The notes: generated from the letters alone by a model not told the origin. A DNA stretch of 64,000 nt from Batkoa obscura (GCA_030770535.1 JASVEC010000032.1:372001-436000), one strand, 5' to 3'; counted from the stretch's first letter, positions 34,067 through 45,852 are shown. Numbers and translations are program-made.

Positions 34067-36381
34067 TCGGGGAAATTGTCAAAATCCATCTTTAGTTTAC
34101 ATTCTACTTGGTTTCTATTTTCTTAACTTTGTTACAACTATTTTTTCCACATTTTGGTAACAATCATTTTTTTCAATTTTATAATGCGAAAGGAGAAAGG
34201 CATCGAAAGTTAAGAGATAATCTGTTATATCTTTCACAACTTATCAAGAAGCATAAAAAGTCCAAAGAATCCTTTATTATTACCCACACCTAAGAGGGAG
34301 GCGGTTTTTTTCTGTTTTCTTTTATTTTTTTAAACCACTCTTTTCCTCCCTCTCTCCTCCCCCCTTGCTTTATCCAAAATTTGGAAAAACAATTGAACTC
34401 TTTTTTATTGAAGTTTCAAGTGAATAAATACTAACATCAGGATTATAATAATTTAACTGGGAGAACCCTTATCAGAGGGATCAATTAATTAGCTCATAAA
34501 TATCTAGATATCATCAGAATTAAAGTTAGGCTCCAATTTCCTTCAAGAATCTATGTAAAATGTCTTTTTTTGGGCTTGGCTTTGGTTTGTCATTTTTTAT
34601 AATTATGAAGTAATAGTACACTTCTTATATATAAATTTAATTGGGGTTGTTAAATAAAAATCAATGATTAAAAATTTGTCGATTAGTGTGATAAACAAAC
34701 AATCTCTAAGCTAAGCAAAAGAGCAGTTTAATATCTTACCACTAATACTGGTACTATTTCTCAGTAGAGCCTTAAAACTATAAAGTAGCTTGTTTCACTG
34801 TAATTTCTCAAAATCCCCCCTATTCAAAAAAACCAGCAAAATAGAATTACCCTAATTCATAAGTCAGAGTCTCCCGCTTCCTATTGTTGAGACTAATCTT
34901 GCTTTTACACATACATAAAAGGAATTGCTATAAAAAAAGCTCGGAAGCTATTAAAAATCACAGAGTGCCCTTATTATTACAAAACTTAAAGAGCATGGAT
35001 TACATTTTAAAGATAACCTCCATGGTATTTCAATCCAATCCTTCATTCTTTCTAAACAAAAGTATTTAATTCATAAAAAATAAAAAATTAGCTCTATAAT
35101 GTTTCTGAAGATAACGACGGTGAAGACAACTCTGATTTTAAAGATGACAATAGTGAATTGATAGGGTCTGAGTGTAAAATAACCAAACAAATAACGAGGT
35201 TTCACTAAATTAAAAATGATTATAGATATATTCTAATAAGATTTTGAATAAACAATATTAGTTTGATTTATACACTTATTTTGATTCCAAATAAAAGTAA
35301 CTTAATTAACTGAAGATGATAGATAGTCCAGGAATTAATCATAAAATAAACGGATATTGTAAAATTCGACATTAAAATAATAAAAGCAAAACATAATTTT
35401 ATACCAAATGTTATTAAAAAGTAAAAATGTGCTTTTAGCTTAATAGAAACAATATCTAAAATTTGCAGATAAAATATGGATTGAGAAAACGCAATTCATA
35501 TCTTTATTTTATACCTTAACTTAAAGAATATATATATAGTTATTATTTTATAAACGTTGGGAGTGACAAGATAATTTCAAAAACCTCCACTTCTCTCTAT
35601 TTTAAACTGTTATTTAGTCCATAAGCTTTAATTTAAACTCAAAATCTCTATATATTTGGTTGGTTTGTACTTGCATCAAATTAATTAATTATGAAGCTTC
35701 CACAGAATGTTTGTTATCAAAAAACCAATGTATAAATTATTTGGAAGTTTAATTACAACTTATAAGCATATTTCGAATCAACTTTTACTGCTGGAAACTT
35801 CAACCAATCCAATCCTACAATCAAATATCTGGATAATACACAAAGCAATATAATCAAGCAAATAAATGAAAGAAAGGGAAAATTTTGTAAACCGCATTAT
35901 TGCTAATTACAACTTTTATAGCTTTAGGAGTTTGTACATGATAGAGTTGTACATGCCTGTAAATCATACTATAGCTATACCACAATTGATTGAACATTGG
36001 TGTGTCTAGGAATTTTAAGCCAGTTATTTGTAAAGCTAGAATTGATGAAAATGGTAAATCCTTCTTTTCAAATCATAAGATATTGATAATATCTATCTTA
36101 TATGCTTTGAATCTACCCATCATGGGATTAATTTCAAATCAAAATTTAGCAAGATTCTCAAAAGAGTTACAAAATATAAAGAATTGGCTGAGAAAACTTT
36201 CAATGCTAAGTTCAAGAATATAAATGATAAAATATGAAATTGTCATAATTCAGCTTGGAGTGCTTTTAAATACAATTATGGAGGAAAATAGTAATCAATA
36301 CAATAAATAAAACAAATCAACAAAAACGCAAAAAACAAAAAGGTCACAAAAGGAGATCATATGAGGAAAATGGTTCAAATT

Positions 36382-36432
36382 ATTAAAAAACTAAAAAATA
36401 GAAAAAGTTATGAAACCAAAAACATTCCCATA
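36382..36432 (+). mobile_element. MITE right-end fragment
   Basis: Only the right half is visible: AAAAAATAGAAAAAGTTATG then ACATTCCC and ATAT. Confidence 0.6.
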
Positions 36433-37019
36433 TATATTCCCATGGATATACAAAATTTTTGATCAATATTGTTTTACAATGGAATAGAAAAATGTATTGA
36501 TTTTAAAAAATATAGTTAAAACTAAAACTAAACCAAATAAATCATAAGGTTAAGATGTCAGATCAGGTGCAAGAAAACTAGCTTTTAAATACACATATTC
36601 TATAGATTTTAGTAGAATATATTCCAGTGGAGTTCTTCACTTCAAAGAAAATTTTCTATATTAAGAATTTTGTGAAAACAAGTTATGGAATTAGTTACTG
36701 CGAAATCCCAATTACAATAAATGAAATTTATAACTAGTTTTGAAATTGTGTGGTTATAAATCCAATTAAAATCCAGACACGAAATATCGGTTTTAATAAC
36801 ATTATGAAAGAAATTAGACAAGCCGAAATGATTACTTCAAAGTTACCCAAATAAAAAAAGCACCTAACTAATGTTTTATTAAATATAGTTTTAACTTTAA
36901 GCAATATAATAAAACTAGTATCTCTACAAATCCAAATCCCAATTTATAAAATTAGAAATCACATAACATGATCCAAAATAAAGATTGGTGTGATTTATTA
37001 AAATTTAATTTTAGACATT

Positions 37020-37135
37020 TGGATGTATTTTTTGCTCAAGGATTCTTAACAATTTTTTCACTTAAATAGGACAAGAGAATAATAGCACCTAAAAATAAAA
37101 AATGGAAAAAATAATGAAGTCAAAAAAACATGCCC
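37020..37135 (+). mobile_element. GGGGATG MITE with internal extra sequence
   Basis: GGATGTATTTTTTGC at the left and AAAAAAACATGCCC at the right. About 15-20 bp more than usual lie between the two halves. Confidence 0.7.
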
Positions 37136-37733
37136 ACACACAGAAAATATAGTTAAACTTTCTATAGTCTCATAGTTACACCTACCAATAAATATATCCC
37201 TATCATGTAGGATTGTAGCAGGTGGGATCTACTATCTCTATTCGTTATGAATTATCTTATTGGCCTATTGTTCACTAAGTTAAAAGTATAGAAGATACAA
37301 AATAAACTCAACTTTAATGATCTGTTTAGCAGCGGCTGGACGGACAACATAGTGATAGTACTGATTCTTAAAACTGTAAAAGACACTATTAGAAATAATT
37401 TCCAAAGAAACTGAAGGGTTTTTTACAGGAAATATGAAATATGAATCTAATTCTCAATTGTGAAAGTTATTTTGACATCACAAACATTTCAACTAAAGAT
37501 ATTAATAGGCAATTGGGAAGATACCTACCCGATTTCAATAAATGAAATTAGTCTCAATAATTTAGCATTCAAAGAAAAAAATTCCTAAGTATATAAATAT
37601 AGATCGTACCTAGGATATATAAGTTTTGTAGACAAAGAATTTGATCTTCAAATGGTTAAATGTTTATTCAACCAAATTTATATCCAAAACTCAAATTTAC
37701 CACTTTCAATAATATTATAAAACCAAGATAAAA

Positions 37734-39124
37734 GGGTCGTCCAAATTGGTTTCAGAATTTACTTAGAAATTGATCCAAATTTTAAAATTTTAAGTTTGTG
37801 TCCAATATGACGGTTAAATCTAAAGAGCCTAAAGTTAAATTTCTCTATTTAAAACATTTTAATTGTTTCATTTTCTTAAATAGCTCATTTTCCTAACTAT
37901 ATGGGAGTGTTTTTTTTGGCTTCATTACTTTTTCCATCTTTTAAGCGCTGTTTGCGTGGAAAATTTGTTAGTAAAATTCTTGAACACAAAAATACATCCT
38001 CATATGTTTTACATTATTTCTGTTAAATATTTAATAGATATATAATATATAACTATATGATTATATAATTATATAAATACAGTTTATTTGACTTTATTTT
38101 TTGTTGGAATAGAAATAAAAATAAAATGCAAACTTTCATAACTAAACTAACTTCGAAATGGAATTTTTGAAAATTTCAATACAGTAGGGGGGAGTACACA
38201 ATATAAACATTGTAATTCATTTACATCAATTTTGAGAGCTACTTATAACAACCCAAGGTTTATGGAATTTTATAATAAAACAAAACAAAGAAAAGATATA
38301 TTATCAAAGTTTACTATCGATAATAATAAACTTAATCAAGTAATGTACAAAATTAGTGCTTTAAGAGAAACAGGAAACAAAAATCAGCAAGTAGCGTTAT
38401 TATCAACTATAGCTTCAGTATATTCTTTTGATGAATGTAAGAGTTTTGGGTTTAATATAAATAGAAATCAATATGATTATTCAAAAATAAGTAATAATAA
38501 TAAAATATCAACGTTACAACCTATTATTAAAAATACAAAAAGAATAATAGAGATGCAAGGCATTAAGAAGTATTTACATGTTATTAAACACAGCAATAAA
38601 CTACATTGTTATCCAGTATCTGATAGAAATAGATTATTAAATGTAAGATTGATTACCTAAGTTATTAATAGCCAAGTTAATAAATAGTCAAAGAACAAGT
38701 AATTGTAATAATATGTAAAACTTATTATTATATTATTTGTACTATATAAGGGTGGTTAATTATAGTTTTGAGGCTAACCACTCCTTCCCATGCAGCAGCT
38801 ATTTGTTAACTTGGCAATATATTAATAATGTAATTATAACATTAAAATAGCTTATTTATTTGATAATAAATATACAATGTTGGTTATAAAGCAGTTGATA
38901 ATAAATATTTCTCAATAAAGTTTTATAAGAATATGTATTTAAGATCTAGTACAAACTCAACTAATTTAACTTACAGTATAAACTATAATAGAATGATTTA
39001 GAACTGTGTCTGGGTACTTTTGTTTTAATAAAAAAGTTGATTTTATAGAATTTTAAGCGAACTTTTTAAAATACAAAATTTTTCAAAAATTGGATAAAAT
39101 AATGAAACTAATTCAAACAACTCC
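37734..39124 (+). mobile_element. GGGG-TIR element copy C4, internal-deletion derivative
   Basis: Both ends are recognisable (GGGTCGTCCAAATTGG and the CAAACAACTCC end). A MITE sits in the 5' leader. The remaining transposase reading is interrupted by the shared 4-bp shift, and the gene has lost two blocks: from IIKNTK directly to RIIEMQG, and from PVSD to RNRLLN. The catalytic core is therefore gone. It carries the uninterrupted sequence (38051-38062) that serves as the empty site for C9. Non-autonomous. Confidence 0.88.
37903..38001 (-). mobile_element. GGGGATG MITE in 5' leader of C4
   Basis: Inserted at AACTATAT. Same insertion and relative orientation in C8 (45697) and at the start of the C5 junction (42836). 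Confidence 0.88.
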
Positions 39125-39386
39125 CACAACTTGTTATATTGATCAACGTTTAAAATATTTGATTTACAAACAATTGTTCTTTAAGAACAATTCATAAGTG
39201 ATATAACTTGTCATCCAAAACTACACCACGGTATCTTAGAATTGACATTTAATAAGTGAGTATACTAAATCACGTCATATTTATTATAAATCGGTTAAAT
39301 ATGATTGGTATTTATAGTGCGGAATTTTTCACTTCATTAAATTGCATTAAGCAAAGAATTTAAGATTAAAAGCAAACATGATGGAT

Positions 39387-39485
39387 GGGGTGTGTGTTTT
39401 TTACTTCATTACATTTTCCATTTTTCAAGCACTATTTAAGCGGAAATTTTGTTAGTAAAATTCTTAAACCCAAAAATGTATTCAC
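39387..39485 (-). mobile_element. GGGGATG MITE, worn
   Basis: GGGGTGTGTGTTTTT at the left; TTAGTAAAATTCTTAAAC inside; right end decayed. Confidence 0.75.
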
Positions 39486-39799
39486 ATGTTATAGTTGAAT
39501 TATTTATTGGCAAATTTAAAACATACATAAAATCCTACACTATTTGCAAAATATTGATATCAATGAAGTTATTAATATAATTCAATTATAGTAATTCTTC
39601 AATACTTACCAATCTCACAAGAGAATGTTTATGTTTTATACTGATCATCCATCCATGTGGACAAAAGATATTTACATTTACTCGGGAGCTTTGTAATTGT
39701 TTTTAGATATCCATCTCTTCACTCTACTAGATAAATATATATGAATAAAAATTAGGATTAAAGATTGACAAACTAGTATTATTGAGATATTAATCTGGG

Positions 39800-39821
39800 A
39801 ATCCCTGGGGTAACAGGGATT
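39800..39821. repeat. GC-rich hairpin followed by T-rich run
   Basis: AATCCCTG and CAGGGATT pair perfectly across a GGGTAA loop, followed by TTTATTTTA. It is shaped like a bacterial terminator, but nothing suggests that role in a fungal nucleus. Confidence 0.6.
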
Positions 39822-40152
39822 TTTATTTTATGTATTATCTATCTAAATCCATATAAATTTCAAAATTGCCATTAATAGTGGTAATATAGCGAGCACTAAA
39901 GATGCTTTTCATAATTAGAAAACTTCACAAATCTTCCCAAACTATCTTATTTATGGAAAAAGTGAGTTCATGTTTTAGTTACTTTCATGCTAAGTTTTTT
40001 TCAATCAAAAAATTACCGATTGGACTAAAACAGCTAAAATTGGTTTCTTTGTATAACCATTAAGCTTGATTTCTTAGGTAGTACTCTGCCTTTTGTTAAT
40101 AAAAACTAACTATTGTTTATTTGTTGGCTATTACAAACAAAGTAAACTATAT

Positions 40153-40250
40153 GAGGATGTATTTTTATGTTTAAGAATTTTACTAAATTTTCCACTCAGA
40201 TAGTGGCTTAAAAAATGGGAAAAGTAATGAAAGCCAAAAAAAACAGCCCC
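40153..40250 (+). mobile_element. GGGGATG MITE
   Basis: GAGGATGTATTTTTATG at the left and AAAACAGCCCC at the right. Confidence 0.82.
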
Positions 40251-40404
40251 GTTATAGTTTAACGAAATTCAGTCAATATTTCATTTTTATGAAATTTGAT
40301 TTTGATTTAAAGACATTAGCAAGAGAAATAATTTAATAGATTATTCATTAATTAACACGTTTATTTTAAATATAAATGCTCAACTATATTTAAAAATAAA
40401 AAAT

Positions 40405-40511
40405 GGGGGGATGTGTTTTTTTGTTTGAGGATTTTCCTAACAATATCTTTTTCCACTTAAATACAAATAGTGCTTAAAAAATGTAAAAAATGAAGCTAGA
40501 AAAAACATCCC
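40405..40511 (+). mobile_element. GGGGATG MITE with small insertion
   Basis: GGGGGATGTGTTTTTTTG at the left and AAAAACATCCC at the right; the centre holds a duplicated AAATA-type stretch. Confidence 0.78.
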
Positions 40512-41601
40512 AAAATACTAAATAATTTATTTTTAATTACAAATATATATATAAATAAAATCGCTAATACTGGAACAATAAAGCTCAAAAAAAGTACTAT
40601 CGGTTTATGCTTATATTTAAAAAGCTATCTTAATAATAGAAATCTTGAAATAAAATATTCACAATATAGATTATATAATTACTTCAAAACTATAATTTAT
40701 AATCAATTAATAAAGTAATGTTTAATTAATAATTGGATTTTGAAAATAAACTTTTGAAAAGTTAAATCTCACATTACTTTTTAACTAAGAATGTGTGATG
40801 AATTTCTTGCTTTACACAATGTAAATTTTAAAATAAACAAAAGTACATTAGTATACTAAATTGCTTTTATTGTTTTTTATCTTTTTTTATTTTTAAAAAA
40901 GCGCTCCTCCCCTCCCCATTAATATTAAGTAAAAACAAAATAATTTGTAATTTAAGGAAATTTTGAATTTTCAAAATTACAGATCTAATTTAAATTTGAA
41001 TATGGAAGATTTTCCAATAATAGTCTCAAATTATAAACATCATAATATTAACGACTTTGATTTTATTATTTTAATACCTAATATTAGAAAAACCATTTAA
41101 TAAAACTTTAATAATAATTTGTGAAATACCCCATATAAACTGGGATATAATAAAATCCTTTTTGATTTTAGCTATTTTCAGTATGGGGTCCATTTTAAAA
41201 ATATTTGATAGCTAATACAACTTCACTTATACATTCATTGATTATACTAAAACAACTACAAAACTTTAACAGTATTTATTTTGTCCATTGTTTTTATCTG
41301 TAATAATAATATTAAATATGTTTATTCAAATTTAATTATCATTTTTTAATTTGATTAGGTTTTTATTATGATGTTTCAATTTTGCTTTTGTTTTTGTTAT
41401 TGAGCTTATTATCAGTTAAACAAAATTTAATTTAAGATTAAATAAATACAAACAGCCTTTTTTGAGCTATACTTTTATAATTACGCTAAAAAATGCTCAA
41501 ACAATCTTCTAAGGAATACACCAAATAATACATAAGCTGCTTATAAAACAAAAGATTATATTTGACCTTTACTAAAATTGAATATTTTAACTACAATATA
41601 T

Positions 41602-42835
41602 GGGGTTGTCTGAATTAGTTTCATCATTATTTTATCCAATTTTTGAAAAATTTTGTATTTTAAAAAGTTCGCTTAAAATTCTATAAAATCAACTTTTTTA
41701 TTAAAACAAAAGTACCCAGACACAGTTCTAAATCATTCTATTATAGTTTATACTGTAAGTTAAATTAGTTGAGTTTGTACTAGATCTTAAATACATATTC
41801 TTATAAAACTTTATTGAGAAATATTTATTATCAACTGCTTTATAACCAACATTGTATATTTATTATCAAATAAATAAGCTATTTTAATGTTATAATTACA
41901 TTATTAATATATTGCCAAGTTAACAAATAGCTGCTGCATGGGAAGGAGTGGTTAGCCTCAAAACTATAATTAACCACCCTTATATAGTACAAATAATATA
42001 ATAATAAGTTTTACATATTATTACAATTACTTGTTCTTTGACTATTTATTAACTTGGCTATTAATAACTTAGGTAATCAATCTTACATTTAATAATCTAT
42101 TTCTATCAGATACTGGATAACAATGTAGTTTATTGCTGTGTTTAATAACATGTAAATACTTCTTAATGCCTTGCATCTCTATTATTCTTTTTGTATTTTT
42201 AATAATAGGTTGTAACGTTGATATTTTATTATTATTACTTATTTTTGAATAATCATATTGATTTCTATTTATATTAAACCCAAAACTCTTACATTCATCA
42301 AAAGAATATACTGAAGCTATAGTTGATAATAACGCTACTTGCTGATTTTTGTTTCCTGTTTCTCTTAAAGCACTAATTTTATACATTACTTGATTAAGTT
42401 TATCATTGTCGATAGTAAACTTTGATAGTATTATATATGGGTATGTTTTTTTTTGATTCCATTACTTTTCCATTTTTTAAGCGCTATTTGAGTAGAAAAA
42501 TCCTTAGTAGAATTCTTAGACGAAAAAATACATCCCCATATCTTTTCTTTGTTTTATTGTATCATAAAATTCCATAAACCTTGGGCTGTTATAAGTAGCT
42601 CTCAAAATTGATGTAAATGAATTACAATGTTTATATTGTGTACTCCCCCCTACTGTATTGAAATTTTCAAAAATTCCATTTCGAAGTTAGTTTAGTTATG
42701 AAAGTTTGCATTTTATTTTTATTTCTATTCCAACAAAAAATAAAGTCAAATAAACTGTATTTATATAATTATATAATCATATAGTTATATATTATATATC
42801 TATTAAATATTTAACAGAAATAATGTAAAACATAT
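41602..42835 (-). mobile_element. GGGG-TIR element copy C5, deleted and mosaic
   Basis: Starts at ATAT with the 3' terminus (GGGGTTGTCTGAATTAG), is uninterrupted at the 28911-type site, and shares both internal deletions of C4. It also has the gene-interrupting MITE (42439) that C4 lacks. Its 5' leader ends at a MITE (42836) beyond which a different copy (C6) begins. Non-autonomous. Confidence 0.87.
42439..42537 (-). mobile_element. GGGGATG MITE inside C5
   Basis: Same site and relative orientation as 30952, 48562 and 58430. Confidence 0.9.
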
Positions 42836-42933
42836 GAGGATGTATTTTTGTGTTCAAGAATTTTACTAACAAATTTTCCGCTTAAATAATGCTTAAAAAA
42901 TGGAAAAACAATGGAATCAAAAGAAACATTCCC
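42836..42933 (+). mobile_element. GGGGATG MITE at the C5/C6 junction
   Basis: Left of it is the 5' leader of C5; right of it is mid-gene sequence of C6 in the opposite orientation. ATAT is present on both sides but the two flanks never belonged together in an intact element. Confidence 0.88.
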
Positions 42934-43241
42934 ATATATATTAAATAAAAGTAGAAGAATGATATATAGTAAATATTTTAATGATCTAAGAGATAAAGCA
43001 GTAGCTAGGTCAACGTTCTTTAAATATATACCAGGTAATTTCAAAAATCCAGCAAGAAAAACGGATCTATGTAATATATGTGCTCAGTATACAGTTAGAA
43101 AAAAGTTATTTGAAAATAAATTAAATACAGCAATAAAAAACAAAGCAGAGATAGAAGAAAAATTATACAAATTACATAAATTCTGTGTTGATACTCAAAA
43201 AAACACATTTAATGAAACTATTAAAAAACTAAATAAGAGAA

Positions 43242-43338
43242 GGGGATTTTTTTTTAGTTTCATTATTTTTCCGTTTTTTAAGCACTATTTGAGTGAAAAG
43301 ATCGTTGGTAAAATTCTTAAACAAAAAAATACATCCCC
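43242..43338 (-). mobile_element. GGGGATG MITE with AGAA duplication
   Basis: 97 bp, GGGGATTTTTTTTTAG to AATACATCCCC, flanked by AGAA on both sides (43238-43241 and 43339-43342). Because AGAA is not palindromic, the element boundaries (GGGG...CCCC) and a 4-bp duplication are unambiguous here. Confidence 0.9.
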
Positions 43339-43536
43339 AGAAGTTGTATAATAATTTTAGATTTTAAACAAAAGATGGAAATAGGAACAAGACCAGATTC
43401 AATAAATCTAGATCATTATAATAAACAAGCTATATCAGTATTAGGTTTTGGTGTTTTATATTTAAAAGATGATAAAACAATAGGCAAAGTTTACTTTGAT
43501 TATTTATCTGAAATATTGAATCATGATTCAGCATAT

Positions 43537-43634
43537 GGGGGTGTTTTTTTGTGTTTAAGAATTTTACTAACAATCTTTCTACTCAAATAGCGCTTAAAAA
43601 ATGAAAAAATAATGAAATCAAAAAAAACATCCCC
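43537..43634 (+). mobile_element. GGGGATG MITE inside C6
   Basis: SAY-AGD site, shared with C2, C3 and C8. Confidence 0.9.
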
Positions 43635-43710
43635 ATATGCAGGAGATTGTTTAATCGATTTGATCTCTACAGAGCTTCTATTTAAAAAGTTTACAAAAAT
43701 TAATATATGG

Positions 43711-44173
43711 TGTGAAATCTGGTACTCAGGGTTTGGAGTCAAGAACAGCTATTGCTAGGTTGACTACACTATAAGTCGAAAGGTCTTAGTTTATGTGACT
43801 AAGATAGACTTAGATTATGAGGAATAGCACGTAATAGGTTACAAGCTATATAAAACAAATATAATAGACAATACTAATGTAAAATCTACGTAAAATACTA
43901 CTAAGAAAACTTAGTGGCTTTATTAAGTGTTCGAGATATTAGGGAATAATTCAGTTAAAAAGCCTTGAGCTGTTATGTTTTAGAATCTCTTTTATACTCT
44001 GATAAGTATAAATATCAAAACGAGGGGAGAATATTCTTTGAGACGAAGATAGAAATTCTCATAACAAATCAAAATAAGAACATGGGATTGATTTTCTCTG
44101 AACTCAAGAACACAACAGCTTAGGTGATTGCTATCTATAATTAACCATGGGACTGACAAAGCGATATTTCATA
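43711..44173 (-). mobile_element. solo LTR of the Ty3/Gypsy family
   Basis: 463 bp in reverse orientation (TGTGAAATCTGG to GCGATATTTCATA), flanked by ATGG on both sides (43707-43710 and 44174-44177). It interrupts C6 at a site that is uninterrupted in C3, C8 and C9. Diverged from the full-length copy, hence older. Confidence 0.88.
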
Positions 44174-45059
44174 ATGGACAAATACAGGAAATCATTTTAG
44201 ATTCCAAGAGTTTCTACACTATATGTTTAAAGAAATTTATAAAATAAATAGTAGTTTGAATGTTAATCTTAATTTTTTTGCTGAGCATCATGGAAAAAGT
44301 ATAGTTGATGGACATATTGGAAACCTTTCAAAATGGAAAAGTAGTTTTGAAGCGTTAGGTAAAATAGAAGATATCGATCAATTAATTTCAAGATTTGAGG
44401 CTTTTATTTGCGAGCATAATAAAATTAATAACTCGACTGTTAATAATGGAAAAACAGATATAATTTTTAAAAAGTATAAAAGAAACAAAAGCACAAAAAG
44501 GATAATAGAGATGCAAGGCATTAAGAAGTATTTACATGTTATTAAACACAGCAATAAACTACATTGTTATCCAGTATCTGATAGAAATAGATTATTAAAT
44601 GTAAGATTGATTACCTAAGTTATTAATAGCCAAGTTAATAAATAGTCAAAGAACAAGTAATTGTAATAATATGTAAAACTTATTATTATATTATTTGTAC
44701 TATATAAGGGTGGTTAATTATAGTTTTGAGGCTAACCACTCCTTCCCATGCAGCAGCTATTTGTTAACTTGGCAATATATTAATAATGTAATTATAACAT
44801 TAAAATAGCTTATTTATTTGATAATAAATATACAATGTTGGTTATAAAGCAGTTGATAATAAATATTTCTCAATAAAGTTTTATAAGAATATGTATTTAA
44901 GATCTAGTACAAACTCAACTAATTTAACTTACAGTATAAACTATAATAGAATGATTTAGGACTGTGTCTGGGTACTTTTGTTTTAATAAAAATCGGACAA
45001 AATAATGAAACTAACTCGGACAACCTCATATATTAGTAAAAGCCTTGCTAATCTAAGAA

Positions 45060-45242
45060 TTTCTATTAGATCTAGTAGAAATTCTGCTAACTTACAATAT
45101 AAATTATAACAAACAATTTCAAACTGTGGTGTGTCTCAAGGTACTCTTGCTTTTTAAAAAAGTTGTTTTTATAGTTTTAAGCAAAGTTTTTAAATGTAAA
45201 ATTTTTGAAACTTGAATAGAAGAATAATTTAGACAATCCCCC
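45060..45242 (+). mobile_element. GGGG-TIR element copy C7, old 3'-end relic
   Basis: A diverged version of the 3' terminal ~180 bp (TTAGATCTAGTAG, GGTACTCTTGCTTTTTAA, then TAGACAATCCCCC). It is much more decayed than the other copies, so the family has a longer history here. Confidence 0.7.
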
Positions 45243-45246
45243 ATAT

Positions 45247-45345
45247 GGGGATGTATTTTTGTGTTCAAGAATTTTACTAACAAATTTTCCACGCAAACAG
45301 CGCTTAAAAGATGGAAAAAGTAATGAAGCCAAAAAAAACACTCCC
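45247..45345 (+). mobile_element. GGGGATG MITE
   Basis: GGGGATGTATTTTTGTG to AAAAACACTCCC, ATAT on both sides, directly beside C7. Confidence 0.88.
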
Positions 45346-45696
45346 ATATGGTATTTACTAACTTTAAAATATTTTTTTTGAATAATATATAAATATTATT
45401 ATTTTATTATATTATCAAAGTTTGTTTATGTAGCAACCTTGTTTGATTTTTTTTAGCTTAAAACGTTTTTGACTATTGATTTTAAGGTACAATTTTTTAT
45501 ATTTATATATAAAATCACATTCATATGGGGCTGTCTTAATTGGTTTCAGAATTTACTTAGAAATTGATCCAAATTTTAAAATTTTAAGTTTGTGTCCAAT
45601 ATGACGGTTAAATCTAAAGAGCCTAAAGTTAAATTTCTCTATTTAAAACATTTTAATTGTTTCATTTTCTTAAATAGCTCATTTTCCTAACTATAT

Positions 45697-45795
45697 GGGA
45701 GTGTTTTTTTTGGCTTCATTACTTTTTCCATCTTTTAAGCGCTGTTTGCGTGGAAAATTTGTTAGTAAAATTCTTGAACACAAAAATACATCCTC
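45697..45795 (-). mobile_element. GGGGATG MITE in 5' leader of C8
   Basis: Same insertion as in C4 (37903); right end CATCCTC. Confidence 0.88.
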
Positions 45796-45852
45796 ATATG
45801 TTTTACATTATTTCTGTTAAATATTTAATAGATATATAATATATAACTATAT

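Larger units (their letters stand above)
33141..37733. other. 4.6-kb region without a supported gene
   Basis: AT-rich DNA with only short open frames, none of which I recognise. It contains a 12-bp GC palindrome (34055-34066), one MITE fragment (36382-36432) and one MITE (37020-37135). Part of it may be decayed transposon or gene sequence, but I see nothing that can be named. Confidence 0.55.
39125..41601. other. 2.5-kb spacer between C4 and C5
   Basis: No supported gene. It contains MITEs at 39387, 40153 and 40405 and a GC-rich hairpin at 39800-39821. The rest is AT-rich. Confidence 0.6.
42938..45027 (+). mobile_element. GGGG-TIR element copy C6, 5'-truncated
   Basis: Begins mid-gene (codons for ILNKSRRMIYSKY), keeps the first catalytic Asp (LDFKQ), and is broken by MITEs at 43242 and 43537 and by a solo LTR (43711-44173). 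The 3' part has the PVSD-to-RNRLLN deletion of C4/C5. The 3' terminus has decayed to CAACCTC. Non-functional. Confidence 0.86.

Noticed and set aside
34108-36223. Three short open frames (34108-34293, 34884-35069, 35990-36223).
   Set aside because: All under 80 codons, no recognisable motif, no splice partners. Left as unannotated DNA.
38232-38660. C4 open frame as a compact host-adopted gene.
   Set aside because: It is a deleted transposase frame with the same two losses as C5 and lacks the catalytic core; nothing suggests adoption.
42911-43351. A 146-codon frame spanning a MITE end, C6 sequence and another MITE.
   Set aside because: A chimeric reading across repeat junctions, explained by C6 and its MITEs.
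45355-45526. Possible left remainder of copy C10, which would make C8 an insertion into C10.
   Set aside because: The bases left of C8 (AAAATCACATTC) do not match the expected transposon sequence (CATCAAAAG before AATAT); any resemblance further out is at the level of AT-rich chance.
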